The notes under the pieces were generated by a model that saw only the letters and a program-made list of their open reading frames with translations, ran no database searches and was not told where the DNA came from. A stretch of DNA of 64,000 bases, from positions 63,421,576 through 63,485,575 of the forward strand of contig NC_134830.1 in NCBI RefSeq assembly GCF_004210375.1, given 5' to 3'. This DNA comes from Tachypleus tridentatus (taxonomy: Eukaryota; Arthropoda; Merostomata; Xiphosura; Limulidae). Every line of letters starts with the position of its first letter. Position 1 is the first letter of the stretch. The position numbers and the translations under genes are program-made. Below are positions 9,204 to 25,100 of this stretch, in pieces.

Positions 9204-12200
9204 TAATTTTATTTTCTTACCTGTTAAACCACCCAACATGGATAAATTACCAAACAGAAATGGGTGAAATCATTTAATTTCTACAGAAAATACATGGAAA
9301 ACTGAAATAATAACGTTGGAGATGAACTGTAAGATTTTTCTTTACACTTTATGTGTGTCTTGTATGTTATTACGGACCATGTAGCCGACAATGTCATGGG
9401 CCAACAAGAACATTCATACAGAATGAGCTTAGAAAATTGTAATCCAAAAGCTTTGGATCATATACATTCCTTTAGTGATTTTAAAGTTGAATCTCTGTTA
9501 TGATGAAATCACTACACGAGTTCTAAATTTAGACTTCAAATATCTGGCAAGAAATTAACATTCATATACGTACATGTTCACATAATGAGTACTTACAAAT
9601 GGGGAAATAGCCACTTAAATATTCACATACTCACATAGTGAATACTTATCAGTGTGGAAATGACCAAACTGACCTCTCATATGACAGATTCAGTGGCTAA
9701 TTAGGTTGTAGTTGTAATCATAAGATGGAATTTGAACAGGACTTACAAGTTATCAGAGAATCTCTTAATTTCTCAGACTAACCCTTTCTATATAAATATT
9801 CTTCCTTTAATTTACTGAAAATATTCCAACTTCTCAAGGAAACAAAAAACATCTCTCACTTGTGTACTTACTGTCACTGTTATCACTACCTGCGAATTCA
9901 TGGCACACATTAACTTGAGTATAAAAACTTTAGCAAAACTTAAAAACAGAGATTTAAATATTTTATCATAGTTATAATGTCACTATTATCCTATCTTCAG
10001 TTATCAGCTGTCCGTAATGCTGAAATTATAAAATGTTTCAACTATGAACACCCACAAATTTCTGGACATTGAAAAACTTATTCACACTGAAGATGTCGTA
10101 TATATGGATACCTACAAGGACCATTACCTCCCTAATAAATAATAGAACTTCAACAAACAGCCAATAGGCTCTTTTTCTGTTGCCCCTTAAACAATGATTA
10201 GAAAAGGGAGAATCATCCAGTCAGCGAATTCTGAACTGAAAAACGTATCAGGTTTAAAATTCCAGTTTAGTCCTTTTCTTTTGACTATATATTATGATAA
10301 ATTCTGAGTCCTCATCATTTCTTATACCTGACACAGCCTCATGAAGTGGTGAGAAAAGATTGCTCCTTGGTGTGTACACATATTTTAGATGCTCAAACCC
10401 ATTTCTCTCTAACGGCAACCTACCATTGTGTGAGCTTTAATATTGAATGCAATATAAGTTTTGGCCATTTTGCAAGTAATCAAGTACAACATGTACAATC
10501 AAGTTTCATAAGCAGTTTCAGGAAAATCCCCGTGATGTAAGGAATAATCCTCATATGAATTAAATCAACAATTCATTATCTCAGGGTTGCACACCTAGTA
10601 CCATTGCTCTATGTTTTACTGTAATTTTGGCTACTAGAATTTAGCAAGAAAGTTAACTATAGCTTGCAGTATTCCATTGTGTCTTCTAACCATCCTGTTA
10701 CGAAGCACACAAAATAGTTTCTCTCCAAAAAAAGTATTAGTATCAGCAACTGCATGGTTGTCTTAACTCCACATCCATATGAGTTACAACGTTTATGCAG
10801 CACATCAACCGGAATTTCTAATTTAACATATAAATATTATACTATGTGAATTTCAAGGCTACAACTCTTTCACTGTACTGAGTGGTGGCCATTCATAATT
10901 TTTGGCGTTTAGCTGTATTAATACCAAACACGTGTAGGTCCTTAACTATTCTACTTAGAGATTCGCTAATTCTTATTGCATTGTTAAAACACCGACACTT
11001 TTACCATGTCTAGTCATGTTTAATGAACCTGGTACAAATGTAACCTGTTTTATTACCAAACAGCCGCTAGCATAAAGACACTGGGTGAATATGCTTTTTT
11101 TCTCACAGGGTGCTATGAAATCTAACTTGCATTCAAATGTAATTCATTTAAGTTGCACTATATCTTATAATTATATTGTTGCAGAGTAGTTACCTACAAT
11201 GTCTTCTGATTGAGAAATCATTTAGAAAAGTAACGTCTAATCTCCATGTAGCATTACCATATAATATTTTATTTTGTGTCAAATTTAGAACAAGTATGAG
11301 ATTCTCAGAAGCTATCTCAAATATTCTTCTAAAGATCAGAATATCATTTCTACTTATACCACAAAAAAAATATAATTTTAAGTTACATTAATAATTATAG
11401 GAATGCTTCAAAGGTGGCTGATATTTTATATACAGATTTAATGAGATATGATAGAAGTTAAGCAACCCTTCTTACATGGTAAGGGCGATTTTAGGATCAC
11501 TTTCTTCACCAATTCAACCTGCAATAAACATTGCATCCTCTTTACCTGTCAGAGGGAACGTGTTTATCAGATTTGCCACTTCAACTTATGAAAATCCATG
11601 CAGTGTTGATTTACTTTCTTAAATATAAGAAGTGATGATAACCACACACATCATGACAGCTATATTATTCATTCCTGCTGTATCATTTTATCTGCGTTTT
11701 TATCAGGTACTTCAACATCATTTCTTCCATAGCAATACTTCTTATTGGTCTCTCAGAGTCTGCTCTCCTACCCTGTGTAACATAATACTTCGACTGCATA
11801 CTTATAACCTTTGAACTGTAAACATGTCGTTCAAGCTGGCATTATTACAGCAAGAAACTCCTGACGTTTTTTGACAGTCCAACCTTAAAGATTCAATGCC
11901 TAATTACTCCTCTTGCTTTCTATGAGAAGCATAGTTAATTGGAAAATATATAATCCCTACAGGACAGCTTATTCCCAACAGCCAGGTAGTGAGACATGCT
12001 ACAGTGTGGAATAACACTTCCAATTTTTTTTTCTAACTCGCCTTGTCTCCCTACATCACATCCTGTTGTTTTTTACACTGAGAAAACACCTACAATGATA
12101 GCGTAAGTGCTCCATTGTTGCCGATATACGTATGGTAAACGTTTCACAGAAACAGGCTTGAAATAGTAGTTATCATGTCAGGCAATGAATCCAAGGGTTC

Positions 12201-12505
12201 ATGGTTCACAACTTGCTGCTGCAAAAGTAATGATCTGTGCTTTGCGGACACGGACGCATTATTAGAGTGATATACCAATCTCACTATTCTAATAAAGTAA
12301 CACAAGAATTAATTATAGGTGCTGTTGTCTATCTGTCTTTCCTCTAGTCTATCAATTCAACATTTGAAGTGGCTATATAGATAGCTGTTGTGTAACTTTT
12401 CTTAAATATCGAAAATAAACAATCATATAGTGAGAGAGAAAGTAAATGTTTATTTCATAAATAAAACGATGATTTTGTTCATAACATCAACGTAGCACAT
12501 GAAAC
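9204..12505. other. 3.3 kb with no recognisable gene or element
   Basis: No host exon was recognised on either strand. Short open frames (for example 10346-10540 and 11176-11391) have no family resemblance and look like chance. A small imperfect duplication is present near 9576-9612 and 9629-9665. A faint SINE-like body may lie at 12180-12360. Confidence 0.5.
12180..12360 (+). mobile_element. Very divergent SINE remnant
   Basis: Fragments such as caatctcactattct, aagtaacacaaga and tttcctctagtctatcaatt line up in order with the SINE-A body (caatcccactattcg, agtagcccaaga, cttccctctagtctt). It resembles the similarly divergent copies at 21818 and 33638, which may form a separate older subfamily. 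Confidence 0.4.
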
Positions 12506-12513
12506 ATCTATGA

Positions 12514-14858
<2,345 letters not shown>

Positions 14859-14866
14859 ATCTATGA

Positions 14867-17800
14867 TAAAGAAAACACTTCTATGTACTCTTTGTGACTG
14901 GCTGCAATTACATATAATAGAGTCAAGACAGTGTTTGAAATACACTTGGCAAATTATGACAAATAACTAGCTTTAATTACAATTGTAGAATAAGTTTACA
15001 TTCCTCTAAGACGTCCAAGAATACCCACTTCATTAGGCAAGTTCTATTAATAGAAAAAGGAAACCAAGGTTTCGAACGTCTCTACCTTCACGCATGCTTA
15101 ACATTCCAAAGCACTTGCTAAGAAGAACTCAGTAAAATATTCAGCAAGCAGGCCAGTGTTAAAATGAACATATAGTATTTTGGCTTTTATCATAAAAGTT
15201 GTGTTCCCTTAAGCAAAAGCTAATTTGTTGATGAAAAATTTGATGTTAAATATTCCATCTATATTAAGTAAGTAAAATATAAACACCACAGACTTTCTAA
15301 TGTTAGATTTTTTTTTACGAACTGCTCACGTCTTTTTTTTTATGGGTACAACATTTGGTTTCTATGTTGGAGCCTTTTTCAACTAAACTGTTAGTGCCTT
15401 ACTTGTATTTCTTTTTTAATTATTGGAGTTTTTTGAAGAAACAGCTTTTCTTTCTTGAAATACGGCAAAGCAATCTATTAAAAATTCATCTGAAAGTTTT
15501 GTTATAAATAGAGTAATTTATAACTATTTATAACAATCACTAACAAAAACTTAATGTAAGTCTCCTCCTGACAGCAACACAGTTATTTTCAGACAAATAA
15601 AACACTTGCAGAAAAATATATTTTGTTAAAAAAAAACACATAGAAGAGCTTTATTGTGTTAACCAGAAAAGAACTTATAGCTTCATGATGAAACAAACAA
15701 ACAGTCACATATTCTCTCGTTAGGCTTATTTTAAACTTTCATAGAATTAACCAACACTAGCTTCTGTTACCTGGGAAGCATCAAACTATTAACTGATTAA
15801 ACGGAATCTTTGCCAATCAGAAGACTCTCCCTAATGTTAAATAAGTAACCCTAAATAAGAAGTAAATACTTCTCGTTCATTCGTAATTAAAATGCTATAG
15901 CAAATGTTTACTATCAGTCTGTTAAAAAATGAATCCCAGATAACATCTTGAAATAAACGGTCCATCAAAATAAATATCATGTAGACAACACCATAATAAA
16001 AAACTGTCCTCCTCTTAACTAAAAAACAAGATGGCAGAAATCATGTTAAAGAAATACATCCCGCACAATGTCTTCAACCTACACTCCCACTTCTGCTTCT
16101 GCATAAATAAGTCTGTTTATCACACAAACGTAAAAAAATATGATGCCGGAAAAAAACCCATCAACACAGCATTCATGTGAAGCGTTATTAACTTACTCTT
16201 CACATTAGCTAACTTATTATATATATATAAACAATGTGTCGTAGAAGCTGACTGAAGAGAGCGTAAATAATACATAAGTCGTTGGCATCCTTTTACAAAT
16301 GATGCGTCTTTTTGGAATCCATTAAAAAGATATACGTTTTATGAAAGTTAACGTAATAATAATAAACTAATTAGAATATTTTAAACAACAGTGGAGGAGA
16401 ATGAACTTCCTTATAGTTTTTAGGTAACTCATAACTTAGTTATTAATCACCAAAGATTCAGGAGCAATAATTTAATCCTATAAGAGAACACACACATATA
16501 TATATTAAGTTTAGTTAACTGTTGTCTTTTGAAACGTACTTGAAACAAAATATTTCAACATGATATTAACATAACTAATAAACCGAGGTAATATCTGTTC
16601 GTGTCGACCTTTGGTTTCAGTATCCTAGTTTCAGGATATATAAAGGTAATTAGGCTTTTGAAACGTCCTCCGGAAAAATATTGTATATCAACGTTTCAGT
16701 AAAGTCAGAAAAGGGTTTTTGAGAAGAAAAAAAACTTAGCATGACACTAAGCCTAATGCTACATAGCCTATGAGATGTACTAGTAATATTCATACAGTTC
16801 ACAGAATCACATTGTTCAAAATATTTAATTTATAATCCAGTGTTTATTATATATACTACCGAAGTTAGTAAAGTATAGCCATATGTAACTACAAAATTAC
16901 ATAAACTAAAACTAATTCACAGAAAAAGAATTTTTAAAAAGTTATGTAATAACCTGTTTACCGATGCTTCTCGCTACAACTTGTTAACCGGAAACCGAAC
17001 ACCAGATTTAAATAGTGTTTTGTTTTTAAATTCACTGAAAATTTTCCCAGTACCCTAAACTTAATGGCCCAGTCTCCTTCTTATGCAGTAGTGCATATAA
17101 AATAACGAGCAAAACAGATATGAAAACTAAATGTACTAAACTTGGTGGATAACTACGGCCTGACATGTGTGTACAAAAACAAAACAAAATGAAAACTCAC
17201 CTACGTCTGATAGACTCGAAAGCTAAGTGATAAATGTATGATTTTTCTTCCCTACTAATAAACGTCAACGGTTCTTATCCCGGATTGGTGTCCTTCAATC
17301 ACGAGCTGTCGTGATGTTCTTGTTACAAAGTCCACGAAGTATGCGTGTACAAGACGTAACACTATTTCTTATCGGCTTGCAGGAAGGTCTTGGAATAATA
17401 CTTAGCCTTATCACTGGGAAGAACAATTGAAAATGTACAGTAAAGTTGCTTTCACAACGGGTGTCAAACAAAAGCAATCATATCGTTAATATACCCTCAC
17501 AGTCACAAGTGACGACATGCCATTAAAATAACATTTTAACCTTGACTGGAGTTTTTAATTAACATAACAATTGAAAGGTTCAAGAACTGTTATTTACAAG
17601 ACATACCACTGCACTGGGGGTATTTCACAAAACCGGTTAAACATATTTAACACGACGACTGAAATGCATTTTGCAAAGTTAGAACCTCTTGACAGTGTGT
17701 GTGCAGAATATATTAAACTCTTAAATTTGGGTAAATGAATGGGTGATCTGACCCTAGCTACACTGATGCAGTATGTGTGGAAAATAGATGAATGTATCTA

Positions 17801-19324
17801 CATCAGCGGTGTTGACGGACAGCGGTTTACTTAACTGCAAAGTTATCTGCAACGTTGGACGTTAACGCGATGCCCGATAAGTGGAACTTGGTGCGTAAGA
17901 AAACAACGTCGTGATCTATAACCGAGATCACTTGTAGAGTGACAAACTTTCAGCACTGCTGGGAAAAAACAATTACGACATAACTAGCTTCCTTAAACCA
18001 GGGTTTTATTTGAAGCAGCTCGTTCAATCGAAATGGTTATAAGACGTTGTTGGTGTACTGATAGATACCGACAGAAATTTGTCGTTCAACAAGTCAACAT
18101 AAAGTAAATTGTGGTCATTTGGACTATATACTTAGATTTCTTTTTTGAGAAAGTTCATTCTGATAGAGTTAATTAAATAAAAACAAAATAAAAAGCAAGC
18201 CAAAATAAATAAAAATAAAAATAAAAACGTTGCACTAATTTAAAGCATCACAGGGTGCAAGCTATAATGTGGAATATAAAATGTACCCTTGGTTTTGGAG
18301 GTGACTGAAAAAATAGGACCCAGATTGCGGTGAGGATACACCATCTATTACTCTTAATCTCCACTCACCAATCTCACGTAAAGAAATAAAATAAAGTAAA
18401 GGAACAGCAGTAGAAATTAAAATTAAAGGTACAGAAATAGAAATTAGAAGTACGAGATGTGGGCAATCAAGCCCCAAATATACAACATTTATATCACCCT
18501 TTAATGCTTGTAGACAGTTGTGGGAAGGTGACTGCTCTCCAAAATAATAATAAGAAAAAAGAAAAATAGTATATATATATATATATACTCAATTACTTCC
18601 ATCTACTTTTTGCATACATTTATTTTAAACCACAATACCATGGCGCCCGAGTTTGTTTGTTTGTTTCACTTTACTTTTAGGGTGTCGTATGTTGGCGGTT
18701 TTATTTTAAATACCCACAACAATTTAATTTTAAAACAATACAAAACATCTGGAGTCAGAAACACGATTAATTTTAGACAATGATTTACTCTAATAAGAGC
18801 TGGTTGCTCAAGAAGTTAAAAGTCGTGGTATAGAATTTCTTTTAAGCTGCTCGATTGAACCTGAATTTCCTATAAGAAGTTTTGTGAAGTTAAACTGATA
18901 AAAAACAAATACTGACCCTGTCGTATTGGTTCCATACCTTTACTAGTTAATATATGATGACAACTCCAGCATTTCTTTAAGCAATAAGTTAAGCAAAATC
19001 GCTTAGAAGAGCACTGATTTCCAAAGAATGTGGAAATAACTTAAACATTAACATAATAAAACGAAAACATTTAATAAACTTCACGTAGAATTTGACCACG
19101 TCGTTCTTGCTCTAGAGATGAAGACTAGTTCCAAAATTATATCTTACCATTATATCGTAAGTTATTGACAGTTGTTGGTGTGTTCAAATGGAATTTGCTT
19201 TCATAAACAATTACAATTAACTTGCTGACAAAAATTGTGATAGTGTAACGTAAACATATAGATATGTTAAACGTATTAAAAGATTCAATGAGTAAAAATA
19301 TCTTCCTGCTCTTCAGTTTGTTTG
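14867..19324. other. 4.4 kb without recognisable genes; simple repeats only
   Basis: AT-rich DNA. There is an A-rich aaataaa-type stretch at 18178-18228 and a (TA)n run at 18570-18588. No exon of a known family was recognised. Upstream exons of the SLC20A gene could lie here or further right, but nothing in the sequence marks them. Confidence 0.5.
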
Positions 19325-19424
19325 CTTCTTATAGCAAAGCCGCATTGGGTTATCTGCTGAGACGACCGAGGGGAATCGAACTCCTGAATTTAGCGTTATA
19401 AATCCGAAAACGTACCGCTGCACC
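19325..19424 (-). mobile_element. SINE-B copy
   Basis: Minus-strand copy of the 115-bp SINE-B: atagcaaagccgcattggg tail, gaatcgaact B-box complement, and taccgctgcacc at the head end. The same type occurs at 24092, 27119 and 30566. Confidence 0.8.
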
Positions 19425-19490
19425 AAAATCAAAGATATTTCAAAAAGTTTATTTGAGTGTGCACTTCTACCACTAATGATGAATATTTGA

Positions 19491-19602
19491 AGTTAAACAC
19501 AAAGCTACCCAATGGGCTATCTGTGCTTTGCCCACCATGGGTATCGAAACCCTGTTTTTAACGTTGGTTAGTTTGCAAACACTGCTGTGCCACTAGTGGG
19601 CA
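19491..19602 (-). mobile_element. SINE-C copy
   Basis: Minus-strand SINE-C with the tail acacaaagctacccaatggg and the head ending in ctgctgtgccactagtggg. It lies 66 bp from the SINE-B copy. Confidence 0.8.
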
Positions 19603-19660
19603 CTAGTGACAAACTTCACTTTGCGACAAAATAAAAATATAAGGAAAGATTTAGCAAAAA

Positions 19661-19898
19661 GTAATCTGAGGGTCGCGGGTTTGCATCCCCGTCGCACTAA
19701 ACATGCTTGCCCTTTCAGCCATGGGGGCGTTATAATGTGACTGTCAATCCCACTATTCGTTAGTAAAAGAGTAGCCCAAGAGTTGGCGGTGGGTGGTGAT
19801 GACTAGCCGCCTTCCCTCTAGTCTTACACTACTAAATTAGGGACGGATAGCACAGATAGCCCTCGAGTAGCTTTGTGCGAAATTCAAAAAACAAACAA
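19661..19898 (+). mobile_element. 5'-truncated SINE-A copy
   Basis: Begins in the anticodon region of the tRNA-like head (gtaatctgagggtcg), so the A-box half is missing. Body and aaaacaaaca tail are complete. Read on the opposite strand it gives short spurious open frames. Confidence 0.88.
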
Positions 19899-20034
19899 TT
19901 AAATTGTGTACAATACGTTCGCTTCAAAGCAAAGTCTGTTTCTCCGCTTGTTTGTTCTCTGCATGATGACTCAGCGTTAAGTCGGACTAATAACACTAAA
20001 AATGCAAACTTAGATACTTGCGGTGATAACAACG

Positions 20035-20240
20035 CAGATAGCTCATTATGTAACTTTGTGCTTAATAATAAACAAATAAAAATGTTATTTGTTAATCATT
20101 TTGATCTAGAGTTATACAAAGAATAACTTACTACGTGGTAGGCAACTGATGGACAACACCCATCGTCAACTGTTGAACTGCTCTTACCAGAGTGAAAAGT
20201 GGGATTTGGCTGTCACTTTTATGGTATGCTCACAGCCTCA
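20035..20240. mobile_element. SINE fragments (SINE-C tail and a decayed SINE-A body)
   Basis: 20035-20082 matches the SINE-C tail on the plus strand (cagatagctcattatgtaac). 20117-20240 resembles a very diverged minus-strand SINE-A body (catcgtcaactgttgaactg, then gggatttggctgtcac). Confidence 0.5.
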
Positions 20241-21817
20241 AATTATAGATCGCAGTTTTGTGCAAAAGGATGCTAAACATGAATTTGATTATTAAAAAGA
20301 ACAGAGTAAGTGCTAAGCCACAGCCGAATTCAACAGAACTTATATGTGCATACATACTAGCGTATAGCCGGTCACAAATGACTGGGTAAGTATTACTCAT
20401 ATTTAATAGCTAACTGAAATAAATAAATTTTGCGAAATCGTGTCTGACCAACAAAGAGGCAGAAAAACGCAGTCGACGCAGTCAAATATTGGTAAATTCC
20501 TTTGTGAGCCAATGAAAATTAAGATTATTCGTAAAATAAATTTGTGACATATTCATTGGTTTATATATTGTGTCGCTTAGCAACAAAATTATTACCTAAA
20601 ATTGCTGTTAGTCTATATACTGAAATTCTAAAATTATATGTTTAGATAACAAAATTGAGACAAATACTTATTGATTTCTTAAGTTAGAGTCTGCACCGAT
20701 TACAGAGCTTTGTTTTTATTAAAAACGTTGGTGATATAACAGAAAACAGTTCAATTCAGAAACGATTTCAGTTTAAAATTGAGTAGATACTTTTTACTTT
20801 CTTAATGAGTTTTGTTCAGTTGGATCTAGATTAGATGATCTCACACTACATCTTTATTTTAGGCTTATATTACCGACACTCACTACACTTTAAGGATTCA
20901 TAACACGCCTCCCAGTGTCACAGATTGCGAACTTGCAATACTATGAACTGCCTTTCGATAGGTAGTCCATTGTGTAGCTTTGAACTTAACTTCAAATAAA
21001 CATTTTTTTTTCACTGCAACCCCTACACTTCATGGTCTCCTTGCATCCCTGTCACTAAATTCGTAATGGGCAGACTGGATAGGTGCATAGGTGCATTTGA
21101 GTTTTTGTGACTCCCATTACGAGAAATCGAGCGTGACGCAACGGGCAACACGCTAACTTTTTTTTAATATTGGTTAGATATATATCTTATTACAAACGCC
21201 AAAGTAATCGTTCAGTTTTTAATCTAATGTTTTAAGCGACAAAATCTTATAATCATTTGAAATTTAAATACAACTGTAAGGAAACCGTTTATCTAATTTA
21301 GAATGAAACTTTTATAAAACAATGTAGCATTGTGTTACGTTCTCAAATTATAAAGGAGTTTTGAAATTTGTTTCCAATAGGCGAAAGATTATGACATGGA
21401 TCTCGAGATAAAGGTACTAAGTAATATATTTAATTTGTTAAACAGTAACAAAAGGAAAAGTGTGGTAAATCTTAATTCAGTTCATTTCACTAATGTATTA
21501 TTTGTTCAAATGCACCATATAATATGCATACAGTAAGTACAGATACTGTACTATTAAGATACAGCTTTCCCTAACTTTGAGCATCAGATCGGGGAAAGAC
21601 AACCAATTGGTAGAACTTTCCGCCTCAGTGGCTATTTTTGATTCAGTGTGGCTGACACAACCACAGCTGAATGTATGAAGCCATGTTTCGAACCCGATAC
21701 TTTCAACTGTAATATTTACATAATATTTTTTTAAAAATCGTTTTTAAGATAATTTTATTACATTACAGGATGAGCATTTTACTTGACTAATTATTATATA
21801 TTTTTAAAACTCTTAGG
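20241..21817. other. Spacer with a short SINE-C tail fragment, otherwise nothing seen
   Basis: 20955-21000 carries a SINE-C-like tail (tagtccattgtgtagctttg). No exon or complete element was recognised in the rest. Confidence 0.45.
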
Positions 21818-22060
21818 GCCAGGCGTAGCCTAGTAGTTCACATTGCAAAGTGTGAACTTGAGAATCCATGGTTTACAACCCATTTCCGCAAAATTGCACT
21901 CTCAACTTTAGGGCAATGGGTGAATTATAAAACAATGGTCAATTTCCAATATTTGATTAAAGTAGACCAAGAGTTGACGATGAGCATTGTAAACTAATAG
22001 TCTTACCCTCTAGTCTATCAGTTTAAAATTAAGGACGGTTATCTACAAATCGGGATTCTA
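21818..22060 (+). mobile_element. Divergent SINE with a tRNA-like head
   Basis: Starts gggccaggcgtagcctagta and follows the SINE-A order: agtagaccaagagttgacg, then cttaccctctagtctat. The head differs more than in SINE-A copies, as in the copy at 33638. It is probably an older relative of SINE-A. Confidence 0.6.
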
Positions 22061-22383
22061 GCGGTTAAGGTACTAGTTGCAGTCTATAGAGTTTTAGTTT
22101 TGATTTATCACTCTTGGCTGGAAGTTAACCTTTCAAATATTAAGGTCAGTAATTTAGAATTAAAACTGCAAGTCTTTTCTCAGTTAAAATAGCTTTCCAT
22201 GCTATTTGAATGCTATTATATTGGAGTAGGACTAAAAATTTAAAGTTAAATGTATCAGTTAAGTGGTTGAGAAATAAAGATTTATGAATGCGAAACGTGT
22301 TTGGTAGTTTAAGTTTAATTATCCTCTGAACCTATAGTTTTTATCTTATGACATGATTGTTTCTCAAAATATATACGTACATA

Positions 22384-23983
22384 CAGTTACGATAGAAAGT
22401 GTTCGTACCCCTGCGTCCCGAGTAGTTTTTTGCTCATAACTTAAAAAGTATCACGATTAAGCCAATAGACGTATGGGGTATTATAGATATTATACTAACA
22501 CACATCTACATAAATTTTTATGTAAATTAAACAACAAATAAACTATTTATAAACAAATAATCAAAAATAGGAGGAGCAGAAAGTGTTCGTACATATTGGA
22601 GAACGTGTGAAAAAACTAATATTCCCGTAACAATTTTGTTTAGTTTGGCGAATAAACTACATTATACCATTCCAGAACTAGACACTGGGTTTATAATTAT
22701 TGGAATTTAGCAAGCAAAAAATGTACTTCCGGCAATTTAGCGCCGTCTCCGTCATTATCTGCTTGGTCATCATGGCGAACAGGAAACAACTGTCCAGTGA
22801 TTTAAAAACCGAATTATTGTAAAATACAAGTCTCGTGTGTTTCTTTCCGGTATTGCTACACAACTTAATGTGCCAAAATCTGCTGTTCAAAGCATAATTA
22901 ACAAGTTTAAGTTTACAGGATCAACTGCGTTCCGGACGCCCCACCAAAATTCCAGAGAGAACCAAGAGGAAGGTTCTCAGAGAAGTTAGTAGGAAACCTC
23001 GTTTAACACGTAATGACAGACAGAAACTGGTAAGGGAAACTGGGATTGAAGTAAGCACCTCTACAGTTACGAACACGTTACGCTCTTGTGGGTTCAAGGC
23101 ATGCCGTCCTCGTAGAACTCCATATTTAAAGCCTGTTCATTTAGCAGCACGATTGAGGTATACAAGAAAGCATTAGATAAACCCTTTACCTATTGGAAGA
23201 GTATTCTTTGGTCATACGAGACTAAAATCGAGCTTTTCGGACACAATGATGTTCGCTATATTTTCCGTAAGAAAAGGGAACGAAATCTTCCAAAGAACAC
23301 CGTCCCTACAGTTAAACACGAAGGTGGCTCGATCATGCTATGGGGTTCCTTCAGCTCTTCTGGTGTAGACAGCCTTCACCGCGTCAACGGAATCATGAAA
23401 AAAGAAGAGTACGTTAATATATTAGGCACTTATATCAAGAATGATGCTCGGAACTTGCAGCTTGGTCGTCGTTGGATATTCCAGCATGACAATGACCCAA
23501 AGCACACATCGAAATATGTGCAATCCTGGTTACAGAAGAAACATATAAGCGTTCTGGAGTGGCCATCGCAGTCACCATCTCAACCCAATTGAAAACGTTT
23601 GGCATGAGTTGAAGACCAAGGTTCATCAGCATCATCCGAAAATCTTGCAAGAGTTGGAGGTCTTCCATAAAAAAGAATGGAAGAAAATACCAGTTCATAA
23701 TGTCAAACGGTCATGGAGAGCTATGAGGAGAGATTGCGCCAAATAATTTACCTGAAAGGCTACACAACTTACCATTAAAGACGCACGAACATTTTCTGCC
23801 CCTTCTACGTTTGGTTATTTGTTTATAAACAGTTTATTTGTCGTTTAATTTACTTAAAAAACTATGTAGATGTGTGTTAGTATAATATTTATAATATACT
23901 ATACTTTCATTATCCTAATCGTGATACTTTTAAGTTATGAGAAAAAACCTATTCAGGGATACGAACACTTTCTGTCGTAACTG
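22384..23983 (+). mobile_element. Tc1-like DNA transposon with IR/DR termini, inactive
   Basis: The 1,600-bp element is flanked by TA on both sides (22382-22383 and 23984-23985). The terminal inverted repeats are about 210 bp. Each contains the motif agaaagtgttcgtac or its complement at both its outer and inner end: 22394-22408, 22577-22592, 23783-23799 and 23960-23973. This is the IR/DR layout of Sleeping Beauty-type Tc1 elements. The transposase inside is broken (22772-23746). Confidence 0.93.
22772..23746 (+). pseudogene. Tc1-family DD34E transposase, degenerate
   Basis: Starts at ATG 22772 (MANRKQLSSDLKTELL), then a frame break. The helix-turn-helix and linker follow (SGRPTKIPERTKRKV, DRQKLVRETGIEVS). 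The catalytic region reads SILWSYETKIELFG at 23200-23240, where the family has W-S-D-E, so the first catalytic Asp is Tyr (codon 23215-23217). The second is intact in WIFQHDNDPKHTSKY, and the Glu in NPIENVWHELK. Stops and frameshifts occur near 22820, 22915, 23175 and 23590. The stop codon is TAA at 23744-23746. Family length is about 340 residues, and the region fits that. Confidence 0.92.
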
Positions 23984-24091
23984 TATGAAAATAATGATTT
24001 TAGTGAAACGAAGTACTGCTTTTTTCAGAAAATTTGTAAAGTATTCCGTCAGTGTTTAACGTAAAGTTTAATTATATACAGAGCTGTGGGG

Positions 24092-24204
24092 CTTTTTCTT
24101 ATAGCAAAGTCACATTGGGCTATCTGTTGAATCCACCGAGGAGAATCGAACCCCTGATTTTAGCGTTGTAAATCCACAGACCTACCGCTGTACTAGCAAG
24201 GGGC
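24092..24204 (-). mobile_element. SINE-B copy
   Basis: Minus-strand SINE-B: atagcaaagtcacattgggc tail, gagaatcgaaccCC B-box complement and ctaccgctgtactagc head end. Confidence 0.82.
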
Positions 24205-24908
24205 TATCTACAAAGTTGGAAAGAGCGTTTGATTACACGAACGCTAAGTTGACTTGTTTTGCCTCAGGAAAGTAAACTTACAAGGAGCAAATATTTCATC
24301 ACAAAAAATAAAAAAAAAAACAAGGAAATAACAAATCTGTCCTAATCAGTCAGCATCTTATCAAAAATATATGTGTCAGTTTGAGAAATCTCTGCAGGCT
24401 GTCATTATTTATCAATACAAGTTATATAAAGATTTTAGTTTTGCTTCTTTGATCATTTTCGGGTTTTTTTCTCTTACAAAATTACAGTTAATATGGAGTG
24501 TTAATAACATGTTTTTAAATTAGTGCAGCAAAACAGTAAACAAATTATATATGATACTAAATGCTCAGCACGTTAAAATGTAAATTAATGTTTTCTCTAG
24601 TGGTAGTAGCTTTTCAAATCACATACAATTTCCAAGTCCTTAACATTTTCCTAAGTATTAGTTAAAAACAAAATATGCACACATATTCCTAATATTTACG
24701 TATCTACCCTTTTTATTCTTTAAACAGACCTTAATATTTGCAATCATCTATGTCTTGCTTCATAAGACAAATTACCATTTTCCTGAAGTTATTTCTCTAA
24801 ATTACTACTTGTGATATACTCATTGGCATTTCTTAACTACTAAGTAAAAAGTATCAAAATGTATCACATTTGTCTAAGCTAATATTAACTTTTGATCAAA
24901 TCTCCATT
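24205..24908. other. Spacer, nothing seen
   Basis: AT-rich DNA without a recognisable gene or element. Confidence 0.5.
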
Positions 24909-25100
24909 ACACCAAACATACTCACCCTTTCAGCTGTAGGGGAGTTATAATGTAGATCAATCCCACTATTCGTTGGTAAAAGAGTAGCCCAAGAGTTGGC
25001 GGTTGGTGGTTATGACTAGCTGCCTTACCCCTAGTCTTACATTGCTAAATTAGGGACAGATAGCCTTCCTGTGGCTTTGCGTGAATTTCAGAAACAAACA
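24909..25100 (+). mobile_element. 5'-truncated SINE-A copy abutting a LINE fragment
   Basis: Starts just after the tRNA-like head (accaaacatactcaccc). It ends with the tail gaatttcagaaacaaaca directly against LINE reverse-transcriptase sequence at 25101. Confidence 0.85.
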
